The notes under the pieces were generated by a model. The model ran no database searches and was not told the origin of the DNA. It was given only the letters and a program-made list of their open reading frames with translations. From contig CAKRCD010000011.1 in NCBI GenBank assembly GCA_934307065.1, positions 1 to 64,000 of the forward strand: a stretch of 64,000 nucleotides of DNA, given 5' to 3'. The DNA is from an uncultured Bariatricus sp. (lineage in GTDB: Bacteria > Bacillota > Clostridia > Lachnospirales > Lachnospiraceae). This document shows, one piece after another, positions 35,788-44,257 of the stretch. A program made the position numbers and the translations under genes. Each line of letters starts with the position of its first letter. The stretch's first letter is position 1.

Positions 35788-36735
35788 ATGAAAAAGAAAC
35801 CGATCATTATTCTGACCGGTCCAACGGCAGTAGGAAAAACAAAAGCATCCATTGGACTTGCGAAATCCATAGGCGGGGAAATTATTTCAGCTGATTCCAT
35901 GCAGGTATATCGAAAAATGGATATTGGTTCTGCGAAAATCCATCCGGAAGAGATGGAGGGAATCAGACATTATTTAATTAATGTACTTGATCCGGCAGAA
36001 GAATTTAATGTCGTACTGTTCCAGCAGATGGCGAAGCAGGCAATGGATAAAATTTATGCGAATGGGCATATTCCGATTGTGGTCGGAGGAACCGGATTTT
36101 ATATTCAGGCCCTTCTCTATGATGTTGATTTTACGCAGGAGGAAGATGACAAGGGTATCCGTGCAGAACTGGAAACCATTGCAAAAGAAAAAGGAGCAGA
36201 ATATTTACATCATATGCTGCAGGAGATTGATGCTAAATCTGCGGAAACTATTCATGCTAATAATGTGAAACGGGTGGTGCGTGCGATTGAATATTACCGG
36301 CAGACCGGACATCCTATTTCCGAGCATAATGAAAAAGAACGTCAGAAAGAATCGCCTTATAACTTTGCCTATTTTGTGCTGCTGGATGAACGTCAGCGAT
36401 TATATGAACGGATCGAAAAACGGATTGACCTTATGATGGAAGAAGGACTTCTGAATGAAGTAAAGACTTTGTACGAAGAAGGATACACCAGAGACATGGT
36501 TTCCATGCAGGGACTTGGCTATAAGGAAATTTTGGATTATCTGGATGGGAAAATGACACTGGATGAAGCAATTTATATTTTAAAGAGAGATACCAGACAT
36601 TTTGCAAAACGGCAGATTACTTGGTTCAAACGGGAAAAAGATGTCTGTTGGATTGATAAATCTGCATTTCAATACGATGAAGACAAGATTCTGGCTGAAA
36701 TGTTAAATATTTTAAAAACGAAGGAGATTTTGTAG
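35788..36735 (+). CDS. miaA: tRNA dimethylallyltransferase MiaA
   Basis: A 315-residue enzyme that adds a dimethylallyl group to A37 of tRNAs reading UNN codons; MiaB then thiomethylates it. P-loop GPTAVGKT is at residues 11-18. SADSMQVYRKMDIGSAK and GGTGFYIQALL are further family motifs. The ATG follows AGGTGAT; a GTG three codons upstream is the alternative. It begins 9 bases after mutL and ends one base before the next gene. Confidence 0.96.
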   Translation: MKKKPIIILTGPTAVGKTKASIGLAKSIGGEIISADSMQVYRKMDIGSAKIHPEEMEGIRHYLINVLDPAEEFNVVLFQQMAKQAMDKIYANGHIPIVVGGTGFYIQALLYDVDFTQEEDDKGIRAELETIAKEKGAEYLHHMLQEIDAKSAETIHANNVKRVVRAIEYYRQTGHPISEHNEKERQKESPYNFAYFVLLDERQRLYERIEKRIDLMMEEGLLNEVKTLYEEGYTRDMVSMQGLGYKEILDYLDGKMTLDEAIYILKRDTRHFAKRQITWFKREKDVCWIDKSAFQYDEDKILAEMLNILKTKEIL

Positions 36736-36736
36736 T

Positions 36737-38032
36737 ATGAATATACAGGAACAGACAAAGGCAATTTATAAGGAAATGGGAATTTCGGAAAAGGTATATG
36801 CCTTTGGTACAAGTATACTGGAAGATTTAAAAGAACGTTTTACAGAAATTGATAAGATGGCAGAATATAATCAACTAAAAGTAGTTCATGCCATGCAAGA
36901 GGCAAGAGTGGGGGCGGAGTGCTTTAATTATGCGTCAGGATATGGATATAACGATTATGGAAGGGATACGCTGGAACAGGTTTATGCCAATGTATTCCAC
37001 ACAGAGGATGCACTGGTGCGCCCGCAGATTACTTGCGGAACCCATGCGCTTGCATTGACACTTTCTGCAAACTTGCGCCCGGGGGATGAGCTGGTTTCCA
37101 TTGCAGGAAAGCCATATGACACTTTGGAAGAGGTAATTGGAATCCGTCCGTCTACCGGTTCTCTTGCTGAATATGGAGTGACTTACAAACAGGTCGATTT
37201 ACTTGCAGATGGAAGTTTTGATTTTGAAAATATCCGCAAAACTATTTCGGATAAGACTAAGCTTGTAACAATTCAGCGCTCAAAAGGATATCAGACCAGG
37301 CCAAGTTTTTCCGTGGCACAAATCGGGGAAGCGATTGCATTTGTAAAAAGCATCCGTTCTGATATTATCTGTATGGTAGACAATTGCTATGGAGAGTTTG
37401 TAGAGGAAAGAGAGCCAAGTGATGTAGGCGCAGATCTTGTAGTAGGTTCTCTGATTAAAAATCCGGGAGGCGGACTCGCACCAATCGGTGGCTACGTGGC
37501 AGGGCGCAAGGATTTGATTGCGCAGTGTGCATACCGTCTTACCTCACCTGGACTTGGAAAAGAAGTGGGCGCTTCTCTTGGCGTTATGCAGTCTTTCTAT
37601 CAGGGACTTTTCCTCGCGCCAACTGTTGTGGCAGGGGCACTCAAGGGTGCAATTTTTGCGGCGAATATTTTTGAAAAATTAGGCTTTGGGGTGGTACCAA
37701 ATGGAACAGAAAGCCGTCATGATATTATCCAGGCAGTAACCTTCGGAACACCGGAAGGTGTCATTGCGTTCTGCGAGGGTATTCAGGCTGCTGCTCCGGT
37801 AGACAGTTATGCAAAACCGGTTCCGGGACCAATGCCGGGGTATGACAGCGAGGTAATTATGGCAGCCGGAGCTTTCGTGCAGGGTTCTTCCATTGAATTG
37901 AGTGCGGATGGGCCGATTAAACCGCCATATGCAGTATATTTCCAGGGAGGACTTACCTGGGAGCATGCAAAGCTTGGCATTCTGATGTCTTTACAGAAAT
38001 TATGTGAAGCCGGAGCAGTGAAAGAATTATAA
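36737..38032 (+). CDS. Methionine gamma-lyase-like PLP protein (aluminium resistance family, YnbB-like)
   Basis: A 431-residue Cys/Met-metabolism PLP-type protein. The likely Schiff-base Lys is in GSLIKNPGGGLAPIGGYVAG. GTHALALTLSANLRPGDEL forms the phosphate-binding region. Family members are called aluminium resistance proteins from an old phenotype; the real reaction is undefined. Start one base after miaA stop, so tightly coupled to the mutSL-miaA operon. Confidence 0.88.
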   Translation: MNIQEQTKAIYKEMGISEKVYAFGTSILEDLKERFTEIDKMAEYNQLKVVHAMQEARVGAECFNYASGYGYNDYGRDTLEQVYANVFHTEDALVRPQITCGTHALALTLSANLRPGDELVSIAGKPYDTLEEVIGIRPSTGSLAEYGVTYKQVDLLADGSFDFENIRKTISDKTKLVTIQRSKGYQTRPSFSVAQIGEAIAFVKSIRSDIICMVDNCYGEFVEEREPSDVGADLVVGSLIKNPGGGLAPIGGYVAGRKDLIAQCAYRLTSPGLGKEVGASLGVMQSFYQGLFLAPTVVAGALKGAIFAANIFEKLGFGVVPNGTESRHDIIQAVTFGTPEGVIAFCEGIQAAAPVDSYAKPVPGPMPGYDSEVIMAAGAFVQGSSIELSADGPIKPPYAVYFQGGLTWEHAKLGILMSLQKLCEAGAVKEL

Positions 38033-38042
38033 GGAGTCTCAG

Positions 38043-39281
38043 ATGAAAAGACGAGTAATTGTAGTTGGAGGTGGGGCAGCCGGAATGATGGCTGCCATTA
38101 CTGCGGCAAAAGAAGGCGCAGAGGTGACAATTTTGGAACATAATGAACGGATTGGAAAGAAAATCTTATCAACCGGAAATGGCCGTTGTAATTTTACAAA
38201 CGAATATCAGACACCATTGGACTACCGAAGCGATGAAGAGTTGTTTCCATGGAAGGTCATTTCTCGTTTTCCATATGAAGAAACCATGCTTTTTTTTGAA
38301 GAACTTGGCATTATTGGGAAAAAGAAAAATGGAGGACTTTATCCGTTTTCAGAGCAGGCAAGCGCCGTGCTGGATGTACTCCGCATGGAGGTGGAACGAT
38401 GCAAGGTAACTGTATACACTGGTCTTGATGTGAAAGAAATCCAGGTTACACGAAAAGGATTCCGCGTAGTAGGGATTACAAACGAACTGGGAAGGCAAAC
38501 CTTTCTTGGCGATACACTGATTCTGGCTACAGGGTCAAAAGCAGCACCGAAGCTTGGCAGTGACGGCAGTGGATATACGCTTGCAAAAAGTCTGGGGCAT
38601 AGTATGATTCCGGTGGTTCCCGCACTGGTTCAGCTTGAATGCAGTGAGAATTTCTATAAGGCACTGGCGGGTGTCCGGGTTCATGGAAAAGTGACGATGC
38701 TTGTAGATGACAAGGCTGTCGCGGATGATACAGGAGAAATCCAGCTTACGGATTATGGAATTTCAGGAATTCCGGTTTTTCAGGTAAGCAGGTTTGCTTC
38801 GCGAGGGCTTTATGAAAAGCGGAAAGTGGAAGCGGAACTCGATTTTATGCCCGATATTTCTGAAGAAGCATTTGAGACCTATTTGAAAAAACGAATATCA
38901 GACAGACCGGACAAGAAAATGGAAATGTTCTTTATTGGAGTTTTTCATAAGAAGTTGACACAGGTATTTTTAAAAAGAGCAGATATCAGACCGGAAAAAG
39001 AAGCAGGAATGCTTACAAAATATGAGTGTAAACGGCTTGTCCAGACCGTGAAAAAGTTCCGGACTACAATAAAAGCGACCAAATCTTTCGAACAGGCACA
39101 GATTTGTGCAGGTGGTGTAAATACAAAGGAACTGTATGCAGAAAATATGGAATCAAGATTGGTAAAAGGATTATTTTTTGCAGGAGAACTGGTAGACGTA
39201 GATGGTATTTGCGGCGGCTATAATTTACAGTGGGCTTGGTCCAGCGGATACGTTGCCGGGAAAGGAGCTGCCAATGCTTAG
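38043..39281 (+). CDS. HI0933-type NAD(P)/FAD-dependent oxidoreductase
   Basis: A 412-residue flavoprotein. The dinucleotide fold GGGAAGMMAAITAAKEGA is at residues 9-26, followed by the family-specific GKKILSTGNGRCNFTN and a terminal FAD contact DVDGICGGYNLQWAWSSG. The substrate is unknown. GGAG precedes the ATG. It overlaps the next FAD protein gene by 8 bases, which suggests a joint task. Confidence 0.88.
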   Translation: MKRRVIVVGGGAAGMMAAITAAKEGAEVTILEHNERIGKKILSTGNGRCNFTNEYQTPLDYRSDEELFPWKVISRFPYEETMLFFEELGIIGKKKNGGLYPFSEQASAVLDVLRMEVERCKVTVYTGLDVKEIQVTRKGFRVVGITNELGRQTFLGDTLILATGSKAAPKLGSDGSGYTLAKSLGHSMIPVVPALVQLECSENFYKALAGVRVHGKVTMLVDDKAVADDTGEIQLTDYGISGIPVFQVSRFASRGLYEKRKVEAELDFMPDISEEAFETYLKKRISDRPDKKMEMFFIGVFHKKLTQVFLKRADIRPEKEAGMLTKYECKRLVQTVKKFRTTIKATKSFEQAQICAGGVNTKELYAENMESRLVKGLFFAGELVDVDGICGGYNLQWAWSSGYVAGKGAANA

Positions 39282-40929
39282 AGTCAGTCAGGTAAAACTT
39301 CCGGTTACCCATACAAGGGAGGAACTGGAAAAGAAACTGATAAAAATGCTGCGAATCGAAAAGGGGCAGCTTTTATCATGGAACATCTGGAAACAGTCTC
39401 TGGATGCCAGAAGAAAACCGGAGCTGTATTATGTGTATACACTGGATGCGGAGGTCAGAGGCGAAGAATTCGTGTATCAGAAGTTGGAAAAGAAACATCA
39501 GAATAAAAATGTGGAATGTTGTCAGAAACCAGAATATCATTTTCCGGATGCAAATCCGGATGGACAAGATTTAACCGAAAAACCTTATGTCATCGGTTGT
39601 GGACCGGCAGGAATGTTTTGCGCTTATTTTCTGGCAGAAGCCGGTTATCGACCGATTTTGATTGAGCAGGGAGCACCGGTGGAAGAGCGGCAACGGGATG
39701 TGGAAGCATTTTGGAAAACAGGTGTGCTAAAACCAGATTCCAATGTACAGTTCGGAGAAGGCGGAGCAGGTGCATTTTCCGATGGAAAATTAAACACGCT
39801 GGTGAAGGACCCGGGAAACCGGATTCACAAGGTAATGGAAATATTTGTAGAGCATGGGGCTCCCAAAGAAATTCTTTATGCAAACAAACCGCATATTGGA
39901 ACCGATATTCTATGCAATGTGATGAAAAGTATGCGTATGAAAATACTGGAAATGGGAGGCACCGTACAGTTTCATACCAGAATGGAACAGTTACTGCTGG
40001 ATGATTATAATGGCAAAGTGACCGGAGTGAAATTAAGAAATTTACAAACCGGGAAAGTGCGATGCGTTCCGGCAGAGGTGGTGGTTCTTGCACCGGGGCA
40101 CAGTGCAAGGGAGACATTTTATCAACTGTATCAGCAGAAGGTCCCAATGGAGGCGAAATCTTTTGCAGTCGGATTTCGTGCAGAACATAAACAGGAAATG
40201 ATTAACCAGTCTCAGTATGGAGAGAAGTATCTTAAGGAATTGGGTGCAGCTGCTTATAAGCTGACAGCGAAGATTCCCGGTGGACGAGGAGTCTATACCT
40301 TTTGTATGTGTCCGGGAGGCTACGTGGTAAATGCGTCTTCGGAAGAGGGAATGCTGGCTGTAAATGGAATGAGTTATCATGACAGAGCGGGTCAAAATGC
40401 GAACAGTGCCGTGATTGTAACCGTATTCCCGGAGGATTTTGAAGAGAAACATCCTCTTGCGGGGATTGCGTTCCAGAGGAAATTGGAAAAAGCAGCCTAT
40501 GAAGCCGGAAACGGAAAGATTCCGGTGCAGAGATACGGGGACTTTTATGAAGAAGTTACCGGACAGAAAAAGGAAGAAGAAAAACCAGAAGAATCTGATC
40601 TGATGCCCTGCATGAAGGGTGCATATCAGTATGCTTCTCTTAAGTCAATTTTACCGGAAGAGTTCAATCAGGCACTGGTCAGCGGAATCGAAGAGTTTGG
40701 CAGAAAAATCAAGGGATATAATGCACCGGATACCGTATTATCGGCAGTGGAAAGCAGAACATCTTCTCCGGTTCGTATATTAAGAAATGAGCAAATGGAA
40801 AGTGAAACCAGTGGGCTGTATCCGTGTGGTGAAGGGGCCGGATATGCAGGGGGAATCACTTCGGCAGCAGTAGATGGTATGAAAATTGCAGAAATGATTC
40901 GCAAAAAATTTCGAACATTCGACAAATAG
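39274..40929 (+). CDS. FAD-dependent dehydrogenase (COG2509 type)
   Basis: A 551-residue flavoprotein with an N-terminal extension of about 95 residues (RVSQVKLPVTHTREELEKK, ferredoxin-like alpha/beta) before the nucleotide fold VIGCGPAGMFCAYFLAEAG. QFGEGGAGAFSDGKLNT and CMCPGGYVVNASSEEGM follow, and the end carries YPCGEGAGYAGGITSAAVDG. The start is the ATG after AAAGGAG inside the upstream gene; an open frame further upstream belongs to the overlap. Function unknown. Confidence 0.88.
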   Translation: MLRVSQVKLPVTHTREELEKKLIKMLRIEKGQLLSWNIWKQSLDARRKPELYYVYTLDAEVRGEEFVYQKLEKKHQNKNVECCQKPEYHFPDANPDGQDLTEKPYVIGCGPAGMFCAYFLAEAGYRPILIEQGAPVEERQRDVEAFWKTGVLKPDSNVQFGEGGAGAFSDGKLNTLVKDPGNRIHKVMEIFVEHGAPKEILYANKPHIGTDILCNVMKSMRMKILEMGGTVQFHTRMEQLLLDDYNGKVTGVKLRNLQTGKVRCVPAEVVVLAPGHSARETFYQLYQQKVPMEAKSFAVGFRAEHKQEMINQSQYGEKYLKELGAAAYKLTAKIPGGRGVYTFCMCPGGYVVNASSEEGMLAVNGMSYHDRAGQNANSAVIVTVFPEDFEEKHPLAGIAFQRKLEKAAYEAGNGKIPVQRYGDFYEEVTGQKKEEEKPEESDLMPCMKGAYQYASLKSILPEEFNQALVSGIEEFGRKIKGYNAPDTVLSAVESRTSSPVRILRNEQMESETSGLYPCGEGAGYAGGITSAAVDGMKIAEMIRKKFRTFDK

Positions 40930-41110
40930 CAGAAGCTTAATAAAAAATTAATGACCGAAAAGTCTATACACGTTTTTTGAAATATGCTAAAATAATACCA
41001 GTTTGTGATGTGAGAACAACAGCGGAACATCATCGTTTCTTATGAGATGCAAGTACATCTCTCGGTTGGGTTCAGGTTTGTTTGTGTGAGAAGACAAATT
41101 CGGAAAGAGA

Positions 41111-41821
41111 ATGAGTGAAAAAGAAAATATAAAAGAAATGCTTTTGGAAGAACGCCCATATGAAAAATGTGAGCGTTTTGGAGCAGGCAGCCTTACAGAT
41201 GTGGAGCTGCTTGCGGTGCTTTTGCGAACCGGGACTAAGGGAGAGAATGCGCTTAGTCTGGCGCGCAGACTTTTATATCCGGAGAGAGGAACACCAGACA
41301 ACAGGCAGACCCATCTGCAGAACTGGACAAAAGAAGAGCTTTTGAAAATACATGGAATTGGTAAAGTAAAAGCCATTCAGATTCTTTGTCTTTGTGAATT
41401 GTCAAAAAGAATGTCTCAATTTTCAGCCGGACAAGAATTGGATTTTTCCAAACCGCATACGATTGCAGAATATTATATGGAAGATATGCGTCATCGCAGA
41501 CAGGAGCATATGAAGCTTCTGATGCTGAATGGACGCTTACGTTTGATTGGAGAAAGTGAGATTTCCAAAGGAACGATTAACATGTCGGTTGTCTCTCCGA
41601 GAGAACTGTTTTTAGAGGCACTTCAAAAACAGGCAGTTTATATTATTTTATTACATAATCATCCCAGCGGGGATCCATCTCCAAGCAGGGAGGATGTACT
41701 GATTACAAAACGTGTCCGTGAGGGGGGAAGCCTTTTGGGAATTGAACTTTTGGATCACATTATTATTGGAGATAATTGTTATGTTAGTTTTACAGAAGAA
41801 AACCTTCTGCGGGATGCATAA
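41111..41821 (+). CDS. radC: RadC family JAB/MPN domain protein
   Basis: A 236-residue protein. The N-terminal helix-hairpin-helix is GAGSLTDVELLAVLLRTGTKG, then HGIGKVKAIQILCLCELSKR. The C-terminal JAB1/MPN metallo-site HNHPSGDPSPSREDV supplies the zinc ligands. Despite its name a repair role is not established. The 181 bases upstream hold short inverted repeats (gagatg / catctc near 41043) but no clear promoter. In many firmicutes radC sits next to mreB, as here. Confidence 0.93.
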   Translation: MSEKENIKEMLLEERPYEKCERFGAGSLTDVELLAVLLRTGTKGENALSLARRLLYPERGTPDNRQTHLQNWTKEELLKIHGIGKVKAIQILCLCELSKRMSQFSAGQELDFSKPHTIAEYYMEDMRHRRQEHMKLLMLNGRLRLIGESEISKGTINMSVVSPRELFLEALQKQAVYIILLHNHPSGDPSPSREDVLITKRVREGGSLLGIELLDHIIIGDNCYVSFTEENLLRDA

Positions 41822-41842
41822 TTATTGAAAGGAATAGAGAAG

Positions 41843-42865
41843 ATGGCACGTAATGTATACGGTCTTGACCTTGGTACATACGAAATTAAAGTATATGACA
41901 AGAAGCAGGATACAATTTGGAAGGAAAAGAACGTCATAGCTATCGCAGATGAAAAAACTATATTTGCGGTGGGAGATGAAGCGTATGAGATGTTTGAGAA
42001 AGCACCGGGAAATATTGAAGTAGTGTTTCCGATGAAAGAAGGTGTTATCAGCCGTTTCCGTGATATGCAGTTCCTTTTGCAGAGTATTCTGAAGAAGAAA
42101 AGGCACTTTTTGCTGGGCGCTAAATACGTTGTGGCAGTACCTACAGACGTTACTGAAGTGGAAAAAAGGGCATTCTTTGATTTGGTTGTTCATTCAGCTG
42201 CAAAGGCGAAAGAAGTCAGCATTGTAGAACGTGCGCTTGCCCAGGGAATAGGACTTGGTATTGATGTGAAACAGACAAAGGGGATTATGATTGTAGATTT
42301 AGGGGCCGAGACAACGGAAATTTCCGTTGTTGCAATGGGTGGTCTTGTTTTGAATAAAATGTTAAAAATTGGCGGAACAACCATGGATAACGCTATTTTG
42401 CATTTAGTAAGAAGGCATTATGATTTTTTGATTGGGCAGCTTACAGCGGAAATGCTGAGACGCCGATTTGGAATTTTTGGCGGAGATAGTGGTTCGGCTA
42501 TGACGGTGGCAGGACGCAATTTGCTGACAGGTGTACCTCAACAGGTGGAGGTGCCAATCAGTCTTGTGCGGGCGGCCATAAGGGAACCGCTTGCTGAGTG
42601 TGTGTCCAACATTCAACTGATGCTGGACAGAACACCTCCCGAGGTATTGCGTGCCATCCAGAAGAATGGAATTTATCTGGTAGGTGGGCTTTCCAATTTG
42701 CCGGGATTGTCCAGATACATAGAAGAAGCGCTTGGTTATCCGGTCCATGTAACAAGAAAACCAGAAGTCTGTACGGTAGAGGGACTGAGCAAAATAATGA
42801 CATCGAAGGAATGGAAGAGTCTTACTTATTCCATGATAGATGATAAATATAGGTGGTTGAGATAA
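41843..42865 (+). CDS. mreB: Rod-shape protein MreB/Mbl
   Basis: A 340-residue bacterial actin that organises lateral wall synthesis. Phosphate-1 loop YGLDLGTYEIKV lies near residue 6, where the usual form is DLGT-A/N. MIVDLGAETTEISVVAMGG is phosphate-2. GIYLVGGLSNLPGLSRYIEEAL is the adenosine motif. The ATG at 41843 follows AAAGGAATAGAGA; a TTG six codons upstream is unlikely. Its last base abuts the mreC start. Confidence 0.93.
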   Translation: MARNVYGLDLGTYEIKVYDKKQDTIWKEKNVIAIADEKTIFAVGDEAYEMFEKAPGNIEVVFPMKEGVISRFRDMQFLLQSILKKKRHFLLGAKYVVAVPTDVTEVEKRAFFDLVVHSAAKAKEVSIVERALAQGIGLGIDVKQTKGIMIVDLGAETTEISVVAMGGLVLNKMLKIGGTTMDNAILHLVRRHYDFLIGQLTAEMLRRRFGIFGGDSGSAMTVAGRNLLTGVPQQVEVPISLVRAAIREPLAECVSNIQLMLDRTPPEVLRAIQKNGIYLVGGLSNLPGLSRYIEEALGYPVHVTRKPEVCTVEGLSKIMTSKEWKSLTYSMIDDKYRWLR

Positions 42866-43726
42866 ATGAAGACAAAAAATCAATTTTCACTTTCAAGTAA
42901 ATATCTGTTGCTGATACTGGCAATTGTATGTATTGTTCTGATGGGACTTTCCGGATTTGCAGAACGCACGGGAAATCCACTTTCATGGATTGCAGGTTAT
43001 ACAGTTGTTCCTATGCAAAAGGGAATCAATACCGTGGGAATGTGGATGAGCGATGTGTCGGATAACTTTGCCACCCTTCAGGAAATGAAGGAGGAGAATC
43101 AGGCACTGAAAGAAAAATTGGCGGATATGACTGTGGAAAATAACCAGCTCAAGCAGAATGCAGCCACTCTGGAGCGTTTGCAGGAATTATACAAAATGGA
43201 TCAGAATACAGCCGATTATCCGAAATTAGGGGCGAATGTAATCGCAAGTGATAACAGCAACTGGTATTCTTCTTTTACAATAGATAAGGGAAGTCAAGAT
43301 GGAATCCGTAAAGATATGAATGTATTATCTGGTGCAGGGCTAGTTGGAATTGTAACAGATGTGGGACCAAACTATGCCATTGTCAGTTCGGTAATTGATG
43401 ATAAAAATGTCAGTGGCATGATACTGACCTCCTTCGATAAATGTATTGTGAGTGGTGATTTAACCTTGATTGATGATGGGGTAATTAAGTTTCATCAGTT
43501 GGAAAATAACGGCAATGAAGTTCCGATTGGAGAACAGGTCGTCACATCAAATATCAGTAATAAATATCTGCAGGGACTTTTAATCGGATATGTATCTGAA
43601 ATTCATGTGGACTCGAATAACCTGACCCGTTCCGGTTATATTATTCCTGCCACGAACTTTAAAGAACTACAGGAAGTACTGGTCATCACAGTAACAAAGG
43701 ATGATTTGATTAAAAAAGAGGAATAG
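42866..43726 (+). CDS. mreC: Cell-shape protein MreC
   Basis: A 286-residue membrane-anchored scaffold of the elongasome. There is one N-terminal transmembrane helix (LLLILAIVCIVLMGLSG). A coiled coil (EENQALKEKLADMTVENNQL, about residues 72-95) leads into two beta domains with GLVGIVTDVGPNYAIVSSV. mreD follows three bases later. Confidence 0.93.
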   Translation: MKTKNQFSLSSKYLLLILAIVCIVLMGLSGFAERTGNPLSWIAGYTVVPMQKGINTVGMWMSDVSDNFATLQEMKEENQALKEKLADMTVENNQLKQNAATLERLQELYKMDQNTADYPKLGANVIASDNSNWYSSFTIDKGSQDGIRKDMNVLSGAGLVGIVTDVGPNYAIVSSVIDDKNVSGMILTSFDKCIVSGDLTLIDDGVIKFHQLENNGNEVPIGEQVVTSNISNKYLQGLLIGYVSEIHVDSNNLTRSGYIIPATNFKELQEVLVITVTKDDLIKKEE

Positions 43727-43729
43727 AAG

Positions 43730-44257
43730 ATGCGAAGATTGAAACGTATTGCTGTATATGTAGTTTTGGTAGTTGTATGCTATTTGCTGGAAACAACCGT
43801 ATTTCCACATCTGGCACTGGCTTCTGTGATACCGAATACACTCGTTATTGTAACATCCTCCATTGGCTTTATGCGCGGTAAGAAGGAAGGCATGATAACA
43901 GGATTCTGTTGCGGTCTGCTAAAGGATGTACTGGGCGGTGGACTGATTGGTTTTTATGCTTTTATCTATATGATGTTAGGCTTTGGAAACGGTTTCTTTA
44001 AGCAGGTGTTCTATGATGAAGATGTAAAGCTCCCTATTGTACTTATTTCTGCGAGTGAGTTTTTATATAGTATTGCAGTATATGTATTTTTATTCATGTT
44101 AAAGAGTGATTTTAAATTCGGTTATTATTTCAGACATATTATTATGCCTGAATTAGTATATACCATTCTGGTGACATTGGTGTTGTATCAGATTCTGCTT
44201 CATATTAACCAGTCGCTGGAGGAGGAAGAAAAAAGGAGTGCAAGTAAATTTGTTTAA
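43730..44257 (+). CDS. mreD: Cell-shape protein MreD
   Basis: A 175-residue integral membrane protein with five to six hydrophobic helices and the family segment GLLKDVLGGGLIGFYAFIYM. Partner of MreC in wall elongation. Its end overlaps the mrdA start. Confidence 0.9.
   Translation: MRRLKRIAVYVVLVVVCYLLETTVFPHLALASVIPNTLVIVTSSIGFMRGKKEGMITGFCCGLLKDVLGGGLIGFYAFIYMMLGFGNGFFKQVFYDEDVKLPIVLISASEFLYSIAVYVFLFMLKSDFKFGYYFRHIIMPELVYTILVTLVLYQILLHINQSLEEEEKRSASKFV

Noticed and set aside
39590..40147. Minus-strand open frame inside the FAD dehydrogenase gene
   Set aside because: Antisense shadow; the plus-strand frame carries clear flavoprotein motifs.
40930..41110. Possible promoter or small RNA ahead of radC
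   Set aside because: Short inverted repeats exist, but no convincing -35/-10 pair or known RNA motif is present.
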